Positions 10,733 through 22,100 of a stretch of 64,000 nucleotides of DNA are shown one piece after another. The position numbers were made by a program, and so were the translations under genes. The stretch is from Bemisia tabaci. Taxonomy: Eukaryota; Arthropoda; Insecta; Hemiptera; Aleyrodidae. Below the pieces are notes generated by a model that saw only the letters and a program-made list of their open reading frames with translations, did not search any database and was not told where the DNA came from. Numbering within the stretch: the first letter of the stretch is position 1; every line of letters begins with the position of its first letter. The DNA is taken from NCBI RefSeq assembly GCF_918797505.1, contig NC_092795.1, positions 34,025,131-34,089,130 on the forward strand, in the 5' to 3' direction.

Positions 10733-11352
10733 CCCAAGTAGCTTTTTTCAACGGAAAAATCGCGATTTGTTGCGATTTTGTCGGCGATAAAATCGCTAAG
10801 ATCATCAACATCTGAGCGATTATCCTCGATCTTGTTGCAATAAAATCGCGATTTTATCGCCCGGCAATTTATCGCGATATTGTCGCAACAAAAATCGCGA
10901 TATATCGTCACCTTCCAGGCAAAGTATCACAAGCGACATGCGACGTTTAAAAATTTCCGCCGCCATTTTATTTCTTTACTGAGAAATTGTTGGTTGAATC
11001 TGTTCGGAAATTTCACTAAATTTTATCGGCAGCGCAAAGAAAATTCAGTGAAATTTTCGGACAGCTTCGTTGAACAATTTCTCTGTAAAAAAATAAAATG
11101 GCGGCGGAAATTTTTAAACGTCGCATGGCGCTTGTGATACTTTGCCTGGAAGGTGACGATATGGCGATTTAAACTCGATTTTATCGACGAAAATTGATCG
11201 CGATTTTATTGAACAAAAAATTGCGATGCATAGCGATTTAATCGACATAAATCGCAATTTTTTATTCGATAATATTGCGATAAATTGCCACTGATATAAT
11301 CGCGATAATCAACCGATAAAATCGCTATTTATCGTGACCACTGCTACTTGGG
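10733..11352. mobile_element. palindromic MITE, CCCAAGTAGCA family, copy B
   Basis: It has the same ends and interior as the copy at 2012-2374 but is interrupted by a second MITE at 10906-11158. Confidence 0.85.
10906..11158. mobile_element. 253-bp MITE nested in copy B
   Basis: Terminal inverted repeats CGTCACCTTCCAGGCAAAG and CTTTGCCTGGAAGGTGACG run inward for about 75 bp through GCGGCGGAAATTTTTAAACG. ATAT flanks both ends. The uninterrupted copy at 2012-2374 shows the continuous pre-insertion sequence, so the boundaries are well supported. Confidence 0.85.
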
Positions 11353-11608
11353 TGTAGAACAAACTCTGACTCCTGTTGCAGAGATACATCGATCCTTTTT
11401 GAGGAAAGTGACTCAACCCATAAGTTGCATACCTCCATAATAGGTGTTTCAATGTATCAGGGGTGTGAAGTACCTACTCATGTACTGAAAGTTTCAATCA
11501 AAATGGGTTTTGTCTAGGTTTTGTTGAGAATGAAACTTTTTTTGCCCCACATCATTTTCCCCTTTAAGCCATTTTAAAGGAAGAGATAACTTCCCTTAAG
11601 TACCGTAT

Positions 11609-11707
11609 ATTATTCATAGTCGTTCCTCAACCCGTAAGGCCTCCGTGAGTCTTAAAAGTTACATCGGATAAGGGGGCCTTAACGTTCAAGGAACGACTAT
11701 GAATATT
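11609..11707. repeat. short inverted-repeat element
   Basis: ATTCATAGTCGTTCCT near the left end is the inverse of AGGAACGACTATGAAT near the right end, enclosing about 65 bp that includes AAGGCC and GGCCTT. It looks like a miniature MITE. Confidence 0.6.
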
Positions 11708-11904
11708 ATCCCAAGGCTTAGTGAAAAAACTGAATTTTCAAATTGCAATAACAGTTATTCGCCCAATGACGTGAAAGTAAGTTTTCAGAGGTAATTTTAT
11801 GCCAATCCATCCATTTCTGGTCACATAAAAGTAAAACGAAGGGGAGGTTTGCGGAAGTCCAGATAAAGTTCCAGAAAAAATCACACAATGAGGAAAACGA
11901 TGAT

Positions 11905-12115
11905 AAAAATACGCTGACTCCGCGAGTTTAAAAATTAGAGCCTATTACTGAGCGGAGCGGCGTGCTGCCGCTGGCGCGAAAGGCGCCCGCTCTGGCGCCA
12001 ACAAACCTACAGGGATACTTCACGCATTGCGCAACGCTTGAAGTATCCCTCTAGGTTTGTAGGCGCCAATGCGCGTTTTGTGCTGGCCAGCCGCCCGCCG
12101 CGGCGCGGCGTTTAC
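11905..12115. repeat. diverged copy of the 1393-1482 palindromic repeat with flanks
   Basis: It shares ACGCTGACTCC, AGAGCCTA, GGATACTTCACGCATTGCG, GAAGTATCCCT and GTAGGCGCCAATGCGCGTTT with the block around 1334-1510. The palindrome is no longer perfect here. Confidence 0.75.
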
Positions 12116-12284
12116 AGAGATGCCAGACAATAATGCCACGTTTTAAACTTGTAAATGTTTTTATAAGGAAGTAATATTTTCATTTAAAATAAAAAAATAA
12201 ATAAATAGAAAAAAGAGTATATATAAAGTATATTTTATATCGAAAATTTTTATGGATGGAAATAAAACCAAATAAAAAAAGAAC

Positions 12285-12415
12285 ACTAAAAAGTGCCCCG
12301 AACTGCATGTAACAAGGTAGAGAAATGGTGCTGGGTCCACACCATTTCGCGGGGAAAACAAAGCCAAGAAACTCCAAAAATTAAAATTAGACTCAAAATT
12401 ATTTTTTGAGCTCTA
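12285..12415 (+). mobile_element. fragment of the long-arm element found at about 29990-30570
   Basis: It shares CCCGAACTGCATGTAACAAG, GAGAAATGGTGCTGGGTCC and TTCGCGGGGAAAACAAAGCC with the arm of the nested element near 30 kb. Only one arm is present. Confidence 0.7.
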
Positions 12416-12880
12416 ATTCCAAATTCTAACTTTTATCTCAAGATAAAATTATTAAGAATTAAACGTAAGGGGGAAAGAGTAAGTACCTACATAAATGTGT
12501 GAAATTCTGTTACTTATTCTCTACTTTAAAACGCATGCAAAAAGAGTTTTCTAATTTGTAAATATTATGTACCTTTCGCAAGGTTTTTTATTAGAAATAG
12601 TCCCTATTTTACAACTTGGAGTTCAAAGCTTTAGAAAGACTCGGCTTTTTTCGAAGTGCTGAGTTTGAATTCAAGCCAAGTTTTTGTTCGTTTAGGATTA
12701 ACTTCATCTTGAAATGGCTCAAATCTAATTTTATGATGTTGACTCTTTTTTCTTATCTTTATCTTGCTTTTCTTTGAATGATAACCTCATTGATAATAAT
12801 ATAAGTGTCAGTATTTTCCATAGGAATATAAGTTTTGCATGTAAATGTTTTGCTCATGCGTTTGTTGTTTGTGCATGTAG

Positions 12881-12934
12881 AAGAAACGGAAATCAGTTAT
12901 CAAAGGCTGAGAGCAGATTCATCAGATATGGATG
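12881..12934 (+). CDS. CaMKII: CaMKII linker exon immediately before the hub (54 nt)
   Basis: The acceptor GTGCATGTAG and a strong donor GATG/GTAAGA bound 54 open bases, phase 1 at both ends. The product is ETEISYQRLRADSSDMD, and the trailing G joins the CA at 16126 to give Ala, reading SSDMD-ARKQEII. This matches the place of the acidic segment (EDED-like) that precedes the hub in other CaMKIIs. It is the best supported of the linker exons. The many Ser/Thr/Asp residues suit a flexible, phosphorylatable segment. Confidence 0.72.
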
Positions 12935-13826
12935 GTAAGAATCCTTCTAATTTTTCAGATTTTTTTTCCAACTCCTGACAGCTAGAGCATAGGTACATCA
13001 AGCAGAGCTTTGAAAGTGCATTTGTAAAGAAAGTAGGATAGGAATCCATTCGAGTTGTTTCTTTATCCACTTCAGTCTTCGACCCAACTACACCCCTTTA
13101 TTTTTAGTTTACCTGTAAAATATTGACACAGGTATCTCAGGTGTTCTTTTTTCTGACACTCCATTTTTTGAAGGAGGCTCTTTTTCCTTCACCAAAATCG
13201 GAAAATGCATTTCGAGGTTTGGAGATTGTACCTACTATAGGGTGCAGCAGCGTACTTTGGGATATTTTAGAACATACAATATTTTAAACTTTTTTTTCTC
13301 TCTTTTTTATTCAATCGGCGCGCTTATCGATAAATGCGGAGGACAATTCCTAAGATTTTTCATTTTTCCAGGAAAATTTTGCCTAATAGAATCATCACCC
13401 ATTAAATCCTCTCTTGGCATTAATCCTTCTTCTTTCAATTCATTCATCATTCACCTCGTCACTCTTTACTCACCATATCATCCCTCCTGTGGACTTCTGG
13501 CACCTTTGCCATCTCAGTTTGAATCATTTCACTCTTAATTAACGGACATTGAAATGCTTCACAATATAAAATAATGGTTGGATGATAAAAGTTCTTAAAT
13601 CGGTCCTTCGAACTACCATTTCAGGATTAGGGCCAAAATTTCAGTGTGCTCTCTCTCTCTCTCAACACTACCTAAATCTTGTTTTATCAAATCGTCACTC
13701 ATTTATCAATCAAGTTTATTTTACCCTTCCACTTTATGAAGTGGTTTCTTTACTGAAAGGCAGTCGCTCACCAATTTGTGATGTCTAATCGATTATCTGA
13801 CACTTTGTTGGGTTTTTGTATTATAG
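12935..13826. other. intron, nothing recognised
   Basis: AT-rich sequence. An open frame after a CCAG at about 13373 reaches a stop at 13538 but has no convincing donor. Confidence 0.4.
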
Positions 13827-13892
13827 AGCTGAGAGTACTATGTTCCAACAAGACCCTCTCCCAGTTATCGTCAAATAATTCTTATGGTTCTG
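13827..13892 (+). CDS. CaMKII: CaMKII linker microexon candidate (66 nt)
   Basis: A GTTTTTGTATTATAG acceptor and a strong TCTG/GTAAGT donor bound 66 open bases, again phase 1 to phase 1. The product is ELRVLCSNKTLSQLSSNNSY plus GS. It would sit between the 54-nt exon and the hub, or replace the former. No homology was recognised, so support is splice-site quality, openness and phase. Confidence 0.45.
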
Positions 13893-14823
13893 GTAAGTTC
13901 TCCCTGCCTCCGCTAATTTAATCACATCTCTTTTCAGCAGGCATTTGGTGCGCCAAGACCAGGTGTAAAAGTGAATTCAGTACACCCTCAGTTGGGTAGT
14001 GAAAAAATTTCCGAAGGATTTAAAAAAGAATGGAATAAAATAATCGTTTCTGCGGACCTTTTATTCTGTTCTCACCATACTTAAAGAGTATTAGTACTTA
14101 CATCTCGCACAAACTGTACTGATTTGATTTTTTTTATCTTCCTTTGGAACTGAAGCTGTAGTGAAAACATCCATTTAAAAACGAGTAAAGTCTTCCAAGG
14201 TGAGCAGAAGCTCAGAAGTATGATGGAATACATTGAAATTAATTTTTTCAAGTTTTTGTCTTTCCGTATTTTGTAATACTACCTAAACCATTTTTTTTTT
14301 AGAAAATTTTCTTGTTAATCTTACAAGTTTTTATGGTATTTTTTACTTTCACCTCGAAACTGAAAAACTTAACTTCGGCAGATTTCCTGCTTTCTAAACT
14401 GGCAGAATTACCCTCTGTTTCTTTTTGCACAGTGATGTGTACACATTCTTAAAATGAATTGAGGTTTTTATGCTAGCTAATTAATTCTTGGAGTTAGCTA
14501 AGCATGCAGCCAAAAAAATACCAATGAACTGAATCCCAGGCTGCCTTCTCAGCAGAGTAATAGCACCATTATGAGACTCAATCAAACTGCAAACACTTTA
14601 CTTTGCATGCTTTTTGGCGAATTTCGCTTTTACCTAATTTGCTAATTGTCTGGTGATTCCAGTGCGGCTGAAATAGACTGCATGGTTTTACCAACTAGGT
14701 GTGTGGTGTGAGTGTTCTGTCCTGTGTTTTACTGCTATTGTCGACTCAGTCATGTAAATATGTCAGGTGTTAAGCCATGTAAAAAGTAACAATTTCTTTA
14801 AGTCTCCATTCCTCACTCACCAG

Positions 14824-14916
14824 GTTCAGTTTTGCGAATCTGTGCTGTCACCTCAGCTTTAGCAATCTCATCAAGTTGTGGAGATCCCAGAATTGATATT
14901 AATGCGTTCTCTTTAG
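14824..14916 (+). CDS. CaMKII: weak CaMKII linker exon candidate (93 nt)
   Basis: A good pyrimidine-rich acceptor (CCTCACTCACCAG) opens a 93-nt frame, phase 1 in and out, reading GSVLRICAVTSALAISSSCG and then DPRIDINAFSL. The donor TTAG/GTTACT is poor, lacking the usual A at +3 and G at +5. It may be a rarely used cassette or coincidence. Confidence 0.3.
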
Positions 14917-16125
14917 GTTACTTTACACTTCAAAGAGGCATAATACAAAGCAATCTTGACACTATTCAAAAAGTCAAAAAAATTGTGTCTGATTTGCAAT
15001 CCAGACCACATTTTTTTTTTTTCGAGAGAGGGGTAGAAGGATCTTAAAAATTAAAATTTTATGTACATTTTTTCACGTGTGCTACGTATTTGCCGAAGCA
15101 AATTTTTTGCACCATTATTTCTTTTGTCTTGACGAGAAAAGTAAATACTTACTCTGTGTATTATTAGTATTTAACCTCTAAATATTTCAGGACAGGCACA
15201 TATTTCCTGTTAAATTCAAATTTGTACTCTCTACTGAGAGATGCACTTACATTTCTCAGTGAATGGAGGCATGCTATATTGAGATCTAAGTAAGTTTAAG
15301 TAGATGGCCCAAAGAAGACATGACGTGCATTTCATGCAGCAGGTGATACATTCCAAGTTAGTCCCCATGTAAAAAAGTAGGTCATCAAACCATTCAAAAT
15401 TGATCACGTATCTGCACTGCACCAGCTCCAAGTGCGGACAGAGTAGGCAACTTTAGCTGTCTTGGACAATTTTTAGGAACTCAGACTTATTTGAAAACCT
15501 AATTGGATTTCCACTTTCACACGTTTGAAATCCATCATATTCATAAAACTCTTGAGCAATTGAAAGAATCTGCAAATTTTGGTTCTCCATAAAATTGAAG
15601 AGCGGAAATTCTTGGGGAAAGTCTCAAGAGAACTTTTCAAACAAAAGAAAACTTTCTGTGCATTTCTTTTGCCACCAAAACTAAATCCAGATTTACACAG
15701 CAGATGATATAACACAATAAGACAGAAAATGTATAAAGGCTAACAGACAAATTAGTAAAAATCCATACAACATCATGACAATATAATAACAACATCTTAT
15801 TCAAAAATACGATCAAAACAAGGATATGTAATGCAGAATATGAAGATGCAGGTAGTATAGTGAAAGCAAATAATATGCACTTACCCTAAGTTTGGTCTTT
15901 TTGGGATTATGGAAAAATTTTAAGTCTCATAATGAGTTTAACGTCCTCTAACATCTTCCTATGCTTATCTATCTTCCAGTAGAAAATTGTTAAAATTTTA
16001 ACCAAACTCTGAAATAATGGTTTCAATTACGACGCCTTTTCAATGGTCATCTAGTCGAGAAAAAAAAGGCATAAAGTCTGTTCCATAAAAAAAAATCTCA
16101 CTTGTTCTTTACTTGCTTGTTTCAG
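14917..16125. other. intron before the hub exons
   Basis: AT-rich and without a supported feature. Two minus-strand ORFs of 66-80 codons are of the size expected by chance. Confidence 0.45.
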
Positions 16126-16201
16126 CACGCAAGCAGGAAATTATTAAAATGACCGAACAACTAATCGAAGCTATCAATACAGGGGACTATGAGGCCTATA
16201 C
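16126..16201 (+). CDS. CaMKII: CaMKII association-domain exon 1
   Basis: After the acceptor GCTTGTTTCAG the exon reads [18 protein letters not shown] then TGDYEAYT, the first helix of the CaMKII association (hub) domain, where canonical proteins have [20 protein letters not shown]. The first two bases complete an Ala codon from a phase-1 exon. The exon stops two bases into a Thr codon at a TAC/GTAAGT donor. The hub assembles CaMKII into 12- to 14-subunit holoenzymes, which permits inter-subunit autophosphorylation in the cytosol and at synapses. Substitutions such as V to M and F to Y are conservative. Confidence 0.93.
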
Positions 16202-16921
16202 GTAAGTATCTGCAACTTTTTTTTCAAAAAATCCCAGGAGTCTGTCTCCGTAAGCTCAGCCAGCCGTGACGCTATGATCCTGGATCTGCCTGAAATTTTG
16301 TCGTGTATTTGTAACAGCCCACCGTGCACAGAACTAACTTTGGACTTCATTTTGCACTGAGGGACTACTATTTTCTGCAAATCCATTGAAACACTTATTT
16401 GTTTAGGGCACGTACGTTGTGTCTAAAATTAGCCGAAAATAGTGGTCCTTTATTTCAGAATGTAGTCCTATCATTAAAATAGCAGATTTTTCAAGTTCAT
16501 TAAAAAAATTGGAGTTAAAATGATTGATTAAAAACATAATGCAATGTCCCAAATGGCCTGCTCACTCGATCAAAGCAGGAGCTTAAATTTAAGCGTTTCT
16601 TCATGGGTCTTTTCCACGTCAAAAAACAAGGTTTGAATACAGAGAGGAGAGACAATTAATCATTTTAAGAAACTAATTTGAAATTTAATTGAAATTATTT
16701 TCTCCATCTGATAATCTGTTTGAGAGGTATTAGTTCTTATAGATGACATGATCTTTAGCGATTCTGGAATAAACTCATATTTGTAATATAATCCTTATTT
16801 TATCCTCCACTTCAAATTAAAACCTTATATTAAACAAAGTTTACTGACATTTCCCCTCCAAATTATTTTGTATCCTTTGAGTTTAAATTTTCTTAACCGG
16901 TTATTTCTGTTATGATTTCAG
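16202..16921. other. intron between hub exons 1 and 2
   Basis: A plain AT-rich intron with a GTAAGT donor and a TTATGATTTCAG acceptor. Confidence 0.85.
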
Positions 16922-17016
16922 AAAAATATGTGACCCTCATTTGACAGCTTTTGAGCCTGAAGCATTAGGTAATTTAGTGGAGGGAATGGAATTCCATAAA
17001 TTTTACTTTGAAAACG
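16922..17016 (+). CDS. CaMKII: CaMKII association-domain exon 2
   Basis: The exon continues in frame as [20 protein letters not shown] then [11 protein letters not shown]. This is the hallmark hub segment, differing from the common form at only a few sites (PHL for PGL, MEFHK for MDFHR or MDFHK). Acceptor TTATGATTTCAG and donor AACG/GTAAGT are good, and it ends in phase 1. The conserved Glu/Asn-rich FYFEN strand is intact. Confidence 0.94.
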
Positions 17017-17589
17017 GTAAGTCAATCAAGTGTTCCCCTCAGGTATACCTCTCTCTCAACTGCATTTCATGCTACTGCTTTTGTCATGGGAATCTAATGA
17101 TAATTGAGTTTTCCTAGTAATGTACCCCGTTTTCAGTTTCGAAAGTTTACCTGCCTTTCAATACATTTCATGTTGGTATATCGTATATTTATGAAAAATC
17201 AATCCTCATATTGGAGAAATTTGTATCTTTACCATGAATGTTAAAATTTCTTATCTATTATTTCCTTAACCAAGAAGTAGCCACAGTTTTTTTTCTCAAC
17301 ATTGTAAGAGTGCCTTCAAATTGTTCAAGAAACTTCAAGCCTCACACATTTAAAAAGGATGGGCCTCCTGAACTTTAATAAAATTTGACAACATGTTTGT
17401 GATGTCACTAATATTTAATTATCAAGTTGAATCCCAGACTTATGAAATTATAACCATTGCATTCTAAGTGAAATTGATAGGGGAATGAATGATACCTGCA
17501 TTTTTCTATTCCTTTTCCTCTCATGCAGTTTACAGGAGTGCATTTTTACACGTTTTCCATCGTCATTCTCTCATTATTATTTGTTTCAG
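17017..17589. other. intron between hub exons 2 and 3
   Basis: AT-rich with no other feature. The acceptor is ATTTGTTTCAG. Confidence 0.85.
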
Positions 17590-17704
17590 TTGTAGGAAAA
17601 AACTGTAAGGCAATCAACACTACTATTCTAAATCCAAATGTACATATGTTGGGTGAGGATGCAGCTTGTATCGCCTATGTAAGACTTACTCAGTACATGG
17701 ACAA
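17590..17704 (+). CDS. CaMKII: CaMKII association-domain exon 3
   Basis: The reading is [20 protein letters not shown] then [19 protein letters not shown]. Family members read [20 protein letters not shown], so the first twelve residues are unusually divergent (VVG for LLS, CKAIN for SKPIH), while the TTILNP and GEDAACIAY blocks are intact. The Arg of AYVRLTQY, one of the pocket arginines of the hub, is kept. Length matches the family exactly. The donor is ACAA/GTAAGT. Confidence 0.94.
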
Positions 17705-19052
17705 GTAAGTTCCCTCGCTAGCTTCTTTTGTTTTTCTGGTCCGTTGATAAAATACAGAAAAAAGTACTTTAAATTTGAATATTGTAAATATGCCCTGCTT
17801 ACATTTTCAATGGTAAGGTGTTTACTCTACAGCAGTTGATCATTGAAATTGATGAAAAAAGTGATAGACAAAGAAGACAGAGGAAATATTGAGGAATCTT
17901 ATTAGTTGAAATGTGGTCGTTATGTATTAAGGAGGAGAATGATGGACTAAGTAAAGGGTCTCTCAAGGGTCACCATTAGTTAGTCTATTTCATACTCCCT
18001 TTGTCCATTACAACCACCTGTCTCATCCAATAGGAGCGCTCTTTTTGCCCTTTGTCTTCTTCATTGATCAGTTTAAATTATCAGCCCGCAGGTCCCAAAA
18101 ATCCAGTTTAAGTCAGATTTTTCCTGACAGCTCCAGAAGTTTGAAAAAGGTTCAATTTGCCTCCAACTTCCCGAATTTTTCCTTTAAAAATTGCAAAAAA
18201 GCCAAGTTGAGTGGATTTTTAAAGGCAGTGCCAGACAAGCGATTGCTAGTGAATTCTGAATAATCAATTTTTTGCTTTCAAAGCTTACACAAAGTCTTCC
18301 AAGTTAGTAATTTTTTTTACTTTTAACTTAGAATGAACCGCTAAGCAGAGTAAGAAATTAGGCACTAGAGCTCACGTTTTCTCATGAAAATTTAATGCAG
18401 AACATATTGCATACTTTCGAAATCAACACATACTTGAGAATTAGACATTCTTAGTTTACTCCGTAAACAGTTTTAAATTAGACTTCATAATCGATGGTGC
18501 AATATTTTTTAATTTATTAAAATAATTATTTAATTATTTAATTATTAATAATTTTTTAATTTATTATAATTGAGTTGAATTTCTTGTGACTTTAAATTGC
18601 ATTTTCTTGGCCCAAATTTGATCAATGCATCCACAGCTGTGTACGCTGTGGTCATGATAGCCCGTGAACTGATGGTTACGCCAGGCCAAAAAGATCACAG
18701 TGGCCAACAGTTTTTATAGAAAGTTTTCATTGCACTATTATGTGTCAGAGCTGCTATCTGCAGGTCGTCCATGGAACTAATTCAAGGAAAGTAGTTATAT
18801 ACGCAACCAACAAGAAGCGCTAGCACTACATTGATCGATAGGAATTGTGGTTTGAAGTATTGAAATTTCGTCTTTTTGTTTGTAACCTGATGGAAACTAT
18901 TATTTTATAACAGGTCAGAAGGTAGTGTAATGAATGGAAAACCAACAAAGTATGGCACCTTATTTTATAAATGCTTTTCCCAACGGAAAACAACAAAACA
19001 TGTGCATTAGCCCTGTTACTAAAAGACAAAAATCTATCTCATTCTTTTCCAG
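17705..19052. other. last CaMKII intron
   Basis: It includes an AT-only patch at about 18500-18570. The block from about 18610 to 18850, with mixed composition, may be an old repeat. No exon is supported. Confidence 0.7.
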
Positions 19053-19188
19053 GCAAGGGACAGCGCACAGTCAGCAGTGCGAGGAAACGAGGGTCTGGCA
19101 CAAACGTGATAACAAGTGGCAAAACGTCCACTTCCACCGCTCAGCAAATTCGCCTTCATTCTCATTCGCTCCATCAGCACACAAATAA
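19053..19188 (+). CDS. CaMKII: CaMKII association-domain last exon and stop
   Basis: After the acceptor CATTCTTTTCCAG the frame completes Lys and reads QGTAHSQQCEETRVWHKRDN, then [20 protein letters not shown] and SAHK, ending with TAA. Canonical CaMKII has [29 protein letters not shown] in this place, the same length up to HFH. EETRVWH and KWQNVHFH, including the pocket Arg, are conserved, while the loop before them is changed. The C-terminal tail after HFH is longer than in most CaMKIIs and Ser/Phe-rich. Another frame over the same bases (18971-19222) is a shadow. Confidence 0.94.
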
Positions 19189-22100
19189 TATGAGATCATG
19201 GCTCATTTTCATTGACGTTTAAAGACACTTACTTGTTTTAGGTCTATCCTTTCGACTAGTTTCAAGACTATTTCAATTATATAATTCATTTACATCTATT
19301 TATTGTACATTTTTTCGCTGCAGATGCTCTCTTTCCCCCTTTCAGCCACCTGTTCTGTTATCTAATGTAACCATATGTAATATAACCATATTTATTTACA
19401 TTTATGTACACATATGTCTGGATGAAAACAGAAATTCATCGGTGAATTAACCACTCGCACTGTAGACCACTAATTCCTGCCTGTAGTGCCCTTTTGCTGT
19501 TCTTTTCAGAAAACAGAAGTACACATCCAACTTGTGGCTACTGAAATTAGGTATAAAAAACTGAAAACCTTTTTTCAAATATTTATGTCACACTGGGCAA
19601 AAGGAAGGAGGCTGTCCTCCCCCAGAAGTTAGTGGTGCTCTTCCAAATCTAAGTTTAAAGAGATTTTTTTCCTTTTGGGAGGCAGTATTTGTAGAAGCCT
19701 GGTCCACCCTTTGCGCGGAAAATTTTTAATTCCACCCATGCTAATTCAAAATCAAACTGTAAACAAAAATGTAAAATATTTGACTGAAATGGATAGTCTT
19801 AGGAACCTAAAAACGGTTTTGGGCCTAATATTACTTATTGGTCTCTGAGTATTTTAGTAGTAAATTGGGAGAATAGAATAACTATGAATTTGCAAGGGAA
19901 CGAAGAACGGTTTCATGAATTTCTGTATTTATTCATATTATGAAAATGCAACTGTGATTTTGTTGTAGTTGTATCTAGGTACGTTTGTATGTATAAAACA
20001 ACTCACTCATGACTACATTTATTATACATCATTTTACTGCGGATGTCTTTATCTCTCCTCTGCCCATCCGCGTTGTTGTTATGTATTGCTGTAAGAGGTT
20101 TTAAGTTAAGATCATTGTTTTTCAAACTTGTTTCTTGATATTGTTTAAGTTTATCGTGTTCACAAAGACCAGATTTGTAGGAGAGCTGGCCTCTCTCCGG
20201 AGCATAGCCCGACAAAATTATGATTGGAGATGAGAAACTGTCTCTTCTTAATGTCTGATGTAGGAAATTTCCAAACCATTTATTCTTTGTTTACGCTGTT
20301 CCTCTTTGAGCTCTTGACTTGATGTTTCAGGAATTAAGATAATATTTTACTAACTTTAGAGAAATCTGTGTGAAAGCTTTGAATTTTCAGGACCTTTTTT
20401 ATTGTTCCTGCATATCAAATTTGTTACAAAAAGTAAAACTGATTTGCTAAGTGTCTCTGGTTAAGTTTCAGCTGTTCGCTTGAGAGGAAAAGTGCTCTTA
20501 ATTCACAAAGTTAATTATTTATAATTTTAAATCTTTTAGTGCCATTTCCAAGAGTCTGAAGAGTGTTTTTGTGCTGATACAAACATGAGTTATCAAATTA
20601 TTTACCGGTTTTCTCTTTGTGCAATTTGGAAGTTGTCTGTACAGCGCGTATTCAGGGAAAGCTCTGTTTTCAATTTCATCTCCAAAACATTAAATTAATT
20701 CAACTGTGCAGCTAAGTAATAAGTGCCATGAGTATTGGTCGAATCGATGAAATGAAAGTATTAAAATTGCTTCAATTTTCTGGCAGAGCAAATTGTGCCA
20801 GGGACTTTTTCACGCCTTTCAATCAATCAGTTAACGAATTGCCGTTAAAATGGATTTTTCAATTATCTATTATTGTCGTTTTCAAAGAGCTGAGGCCACT
20901 TTACTCTGCTACTATGTGGTTGATCGATTTACTGAAGGCTAGAGTACCTTGTTCCAATTTTTTTATTCCTTTGGACGTTAACTTGTATTGTGATTCAAGT
21001 AATACCGTGTATTCGAGACTACTTTTAGTAACTTGATGTGCGACTTTTCTGACACATCCAATCCTTGTACATTTCTTTATCTTTGTAAATATTTTTTTAA
21101 TGTAACTCTTTCCTCTTGGGTATTTCTCTCTATTTTTTATTTATGTGGAGCGTGCAACTCAAAAATTTCAGTTGCATTCATTCCCAAATTCTGTATAATT
21201 TTTTACCTCCTCTGTATTGCCAGGTGTATTATTACTAGATATCACCCTGGAATGCCTTCTGCATCAGCCTCTTAGTGGAACTATATGAAGATGAAACATG
21301 AGTATGCAACAAGAAGTTTCATGCACTTTATTCATTTGCTGAGTTTTGCCTTTAACTTTGCTGTTGGGCGATTATCGTGTTTCCAAAGTTTTCAAGGTTT
21401 CGTCTGAAAGCGTAGCAGCTTTAAGTATAATGAAAAATACAGGCCCTCAATAGACATGTAGTAAACATATTTTCACGAATTTCTGAGAGTCTCCACATGT
21501 TGTAATCCATTGATGGAAAAAAAATGTTTTAACCAAACTCAAGAGCAATGCTCACAATGCTCAGAATCTTTTCAATGTTTTCCGCCGGCAACCATTCCTA
21601 ATTTCTCTCCTAGTTTCAAGATCATTTATTCCAAACATGATCAACTAAGAATATGAATGACTCATAAAAGATTTTGAGGATAGCTGAACTCCTCGAAGTA
21701 CTTTTGATAAATTGGATCACATTTTGCAATTAGGAACTATAATTTCTGGTTCAGTTTAGAAACAACGTATGTGTCATTAGTTTTCCTATGGGCATAAGTG
21801 TTGTTAAAAATGAGCTAGAAGTTATGGTTCCAAACTGCAAAATGTAGTCCAATTAATTGATTAATGAATTCAATGTACTTAATTAATTTAATCGATCATC
21901 ATAAGAGTTCATCTTGAAAAATCTCTTATGATCCTTCTCAACATTACCTCATTTTGTTTCTCTTCAAGGGACACTCAATCCCAGTTCCCACTTTTCACTG
22001 ATTTCATCTGAACTGATCTCAATCTCGCCGAAAGTATGCGCGCTGCATTTGCTCAAGCTCTTTTCTTTTCTTTCAACGACAGCTTAACTTCAGCATGCCT

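Noticed and set aside
13373..13538. Possible alternative terminal exon of CaMKII in phase 1
   Set aside because: The acceptor CCAG fits, but there is no donor and the reading has no similarity to known CaMKII ends.
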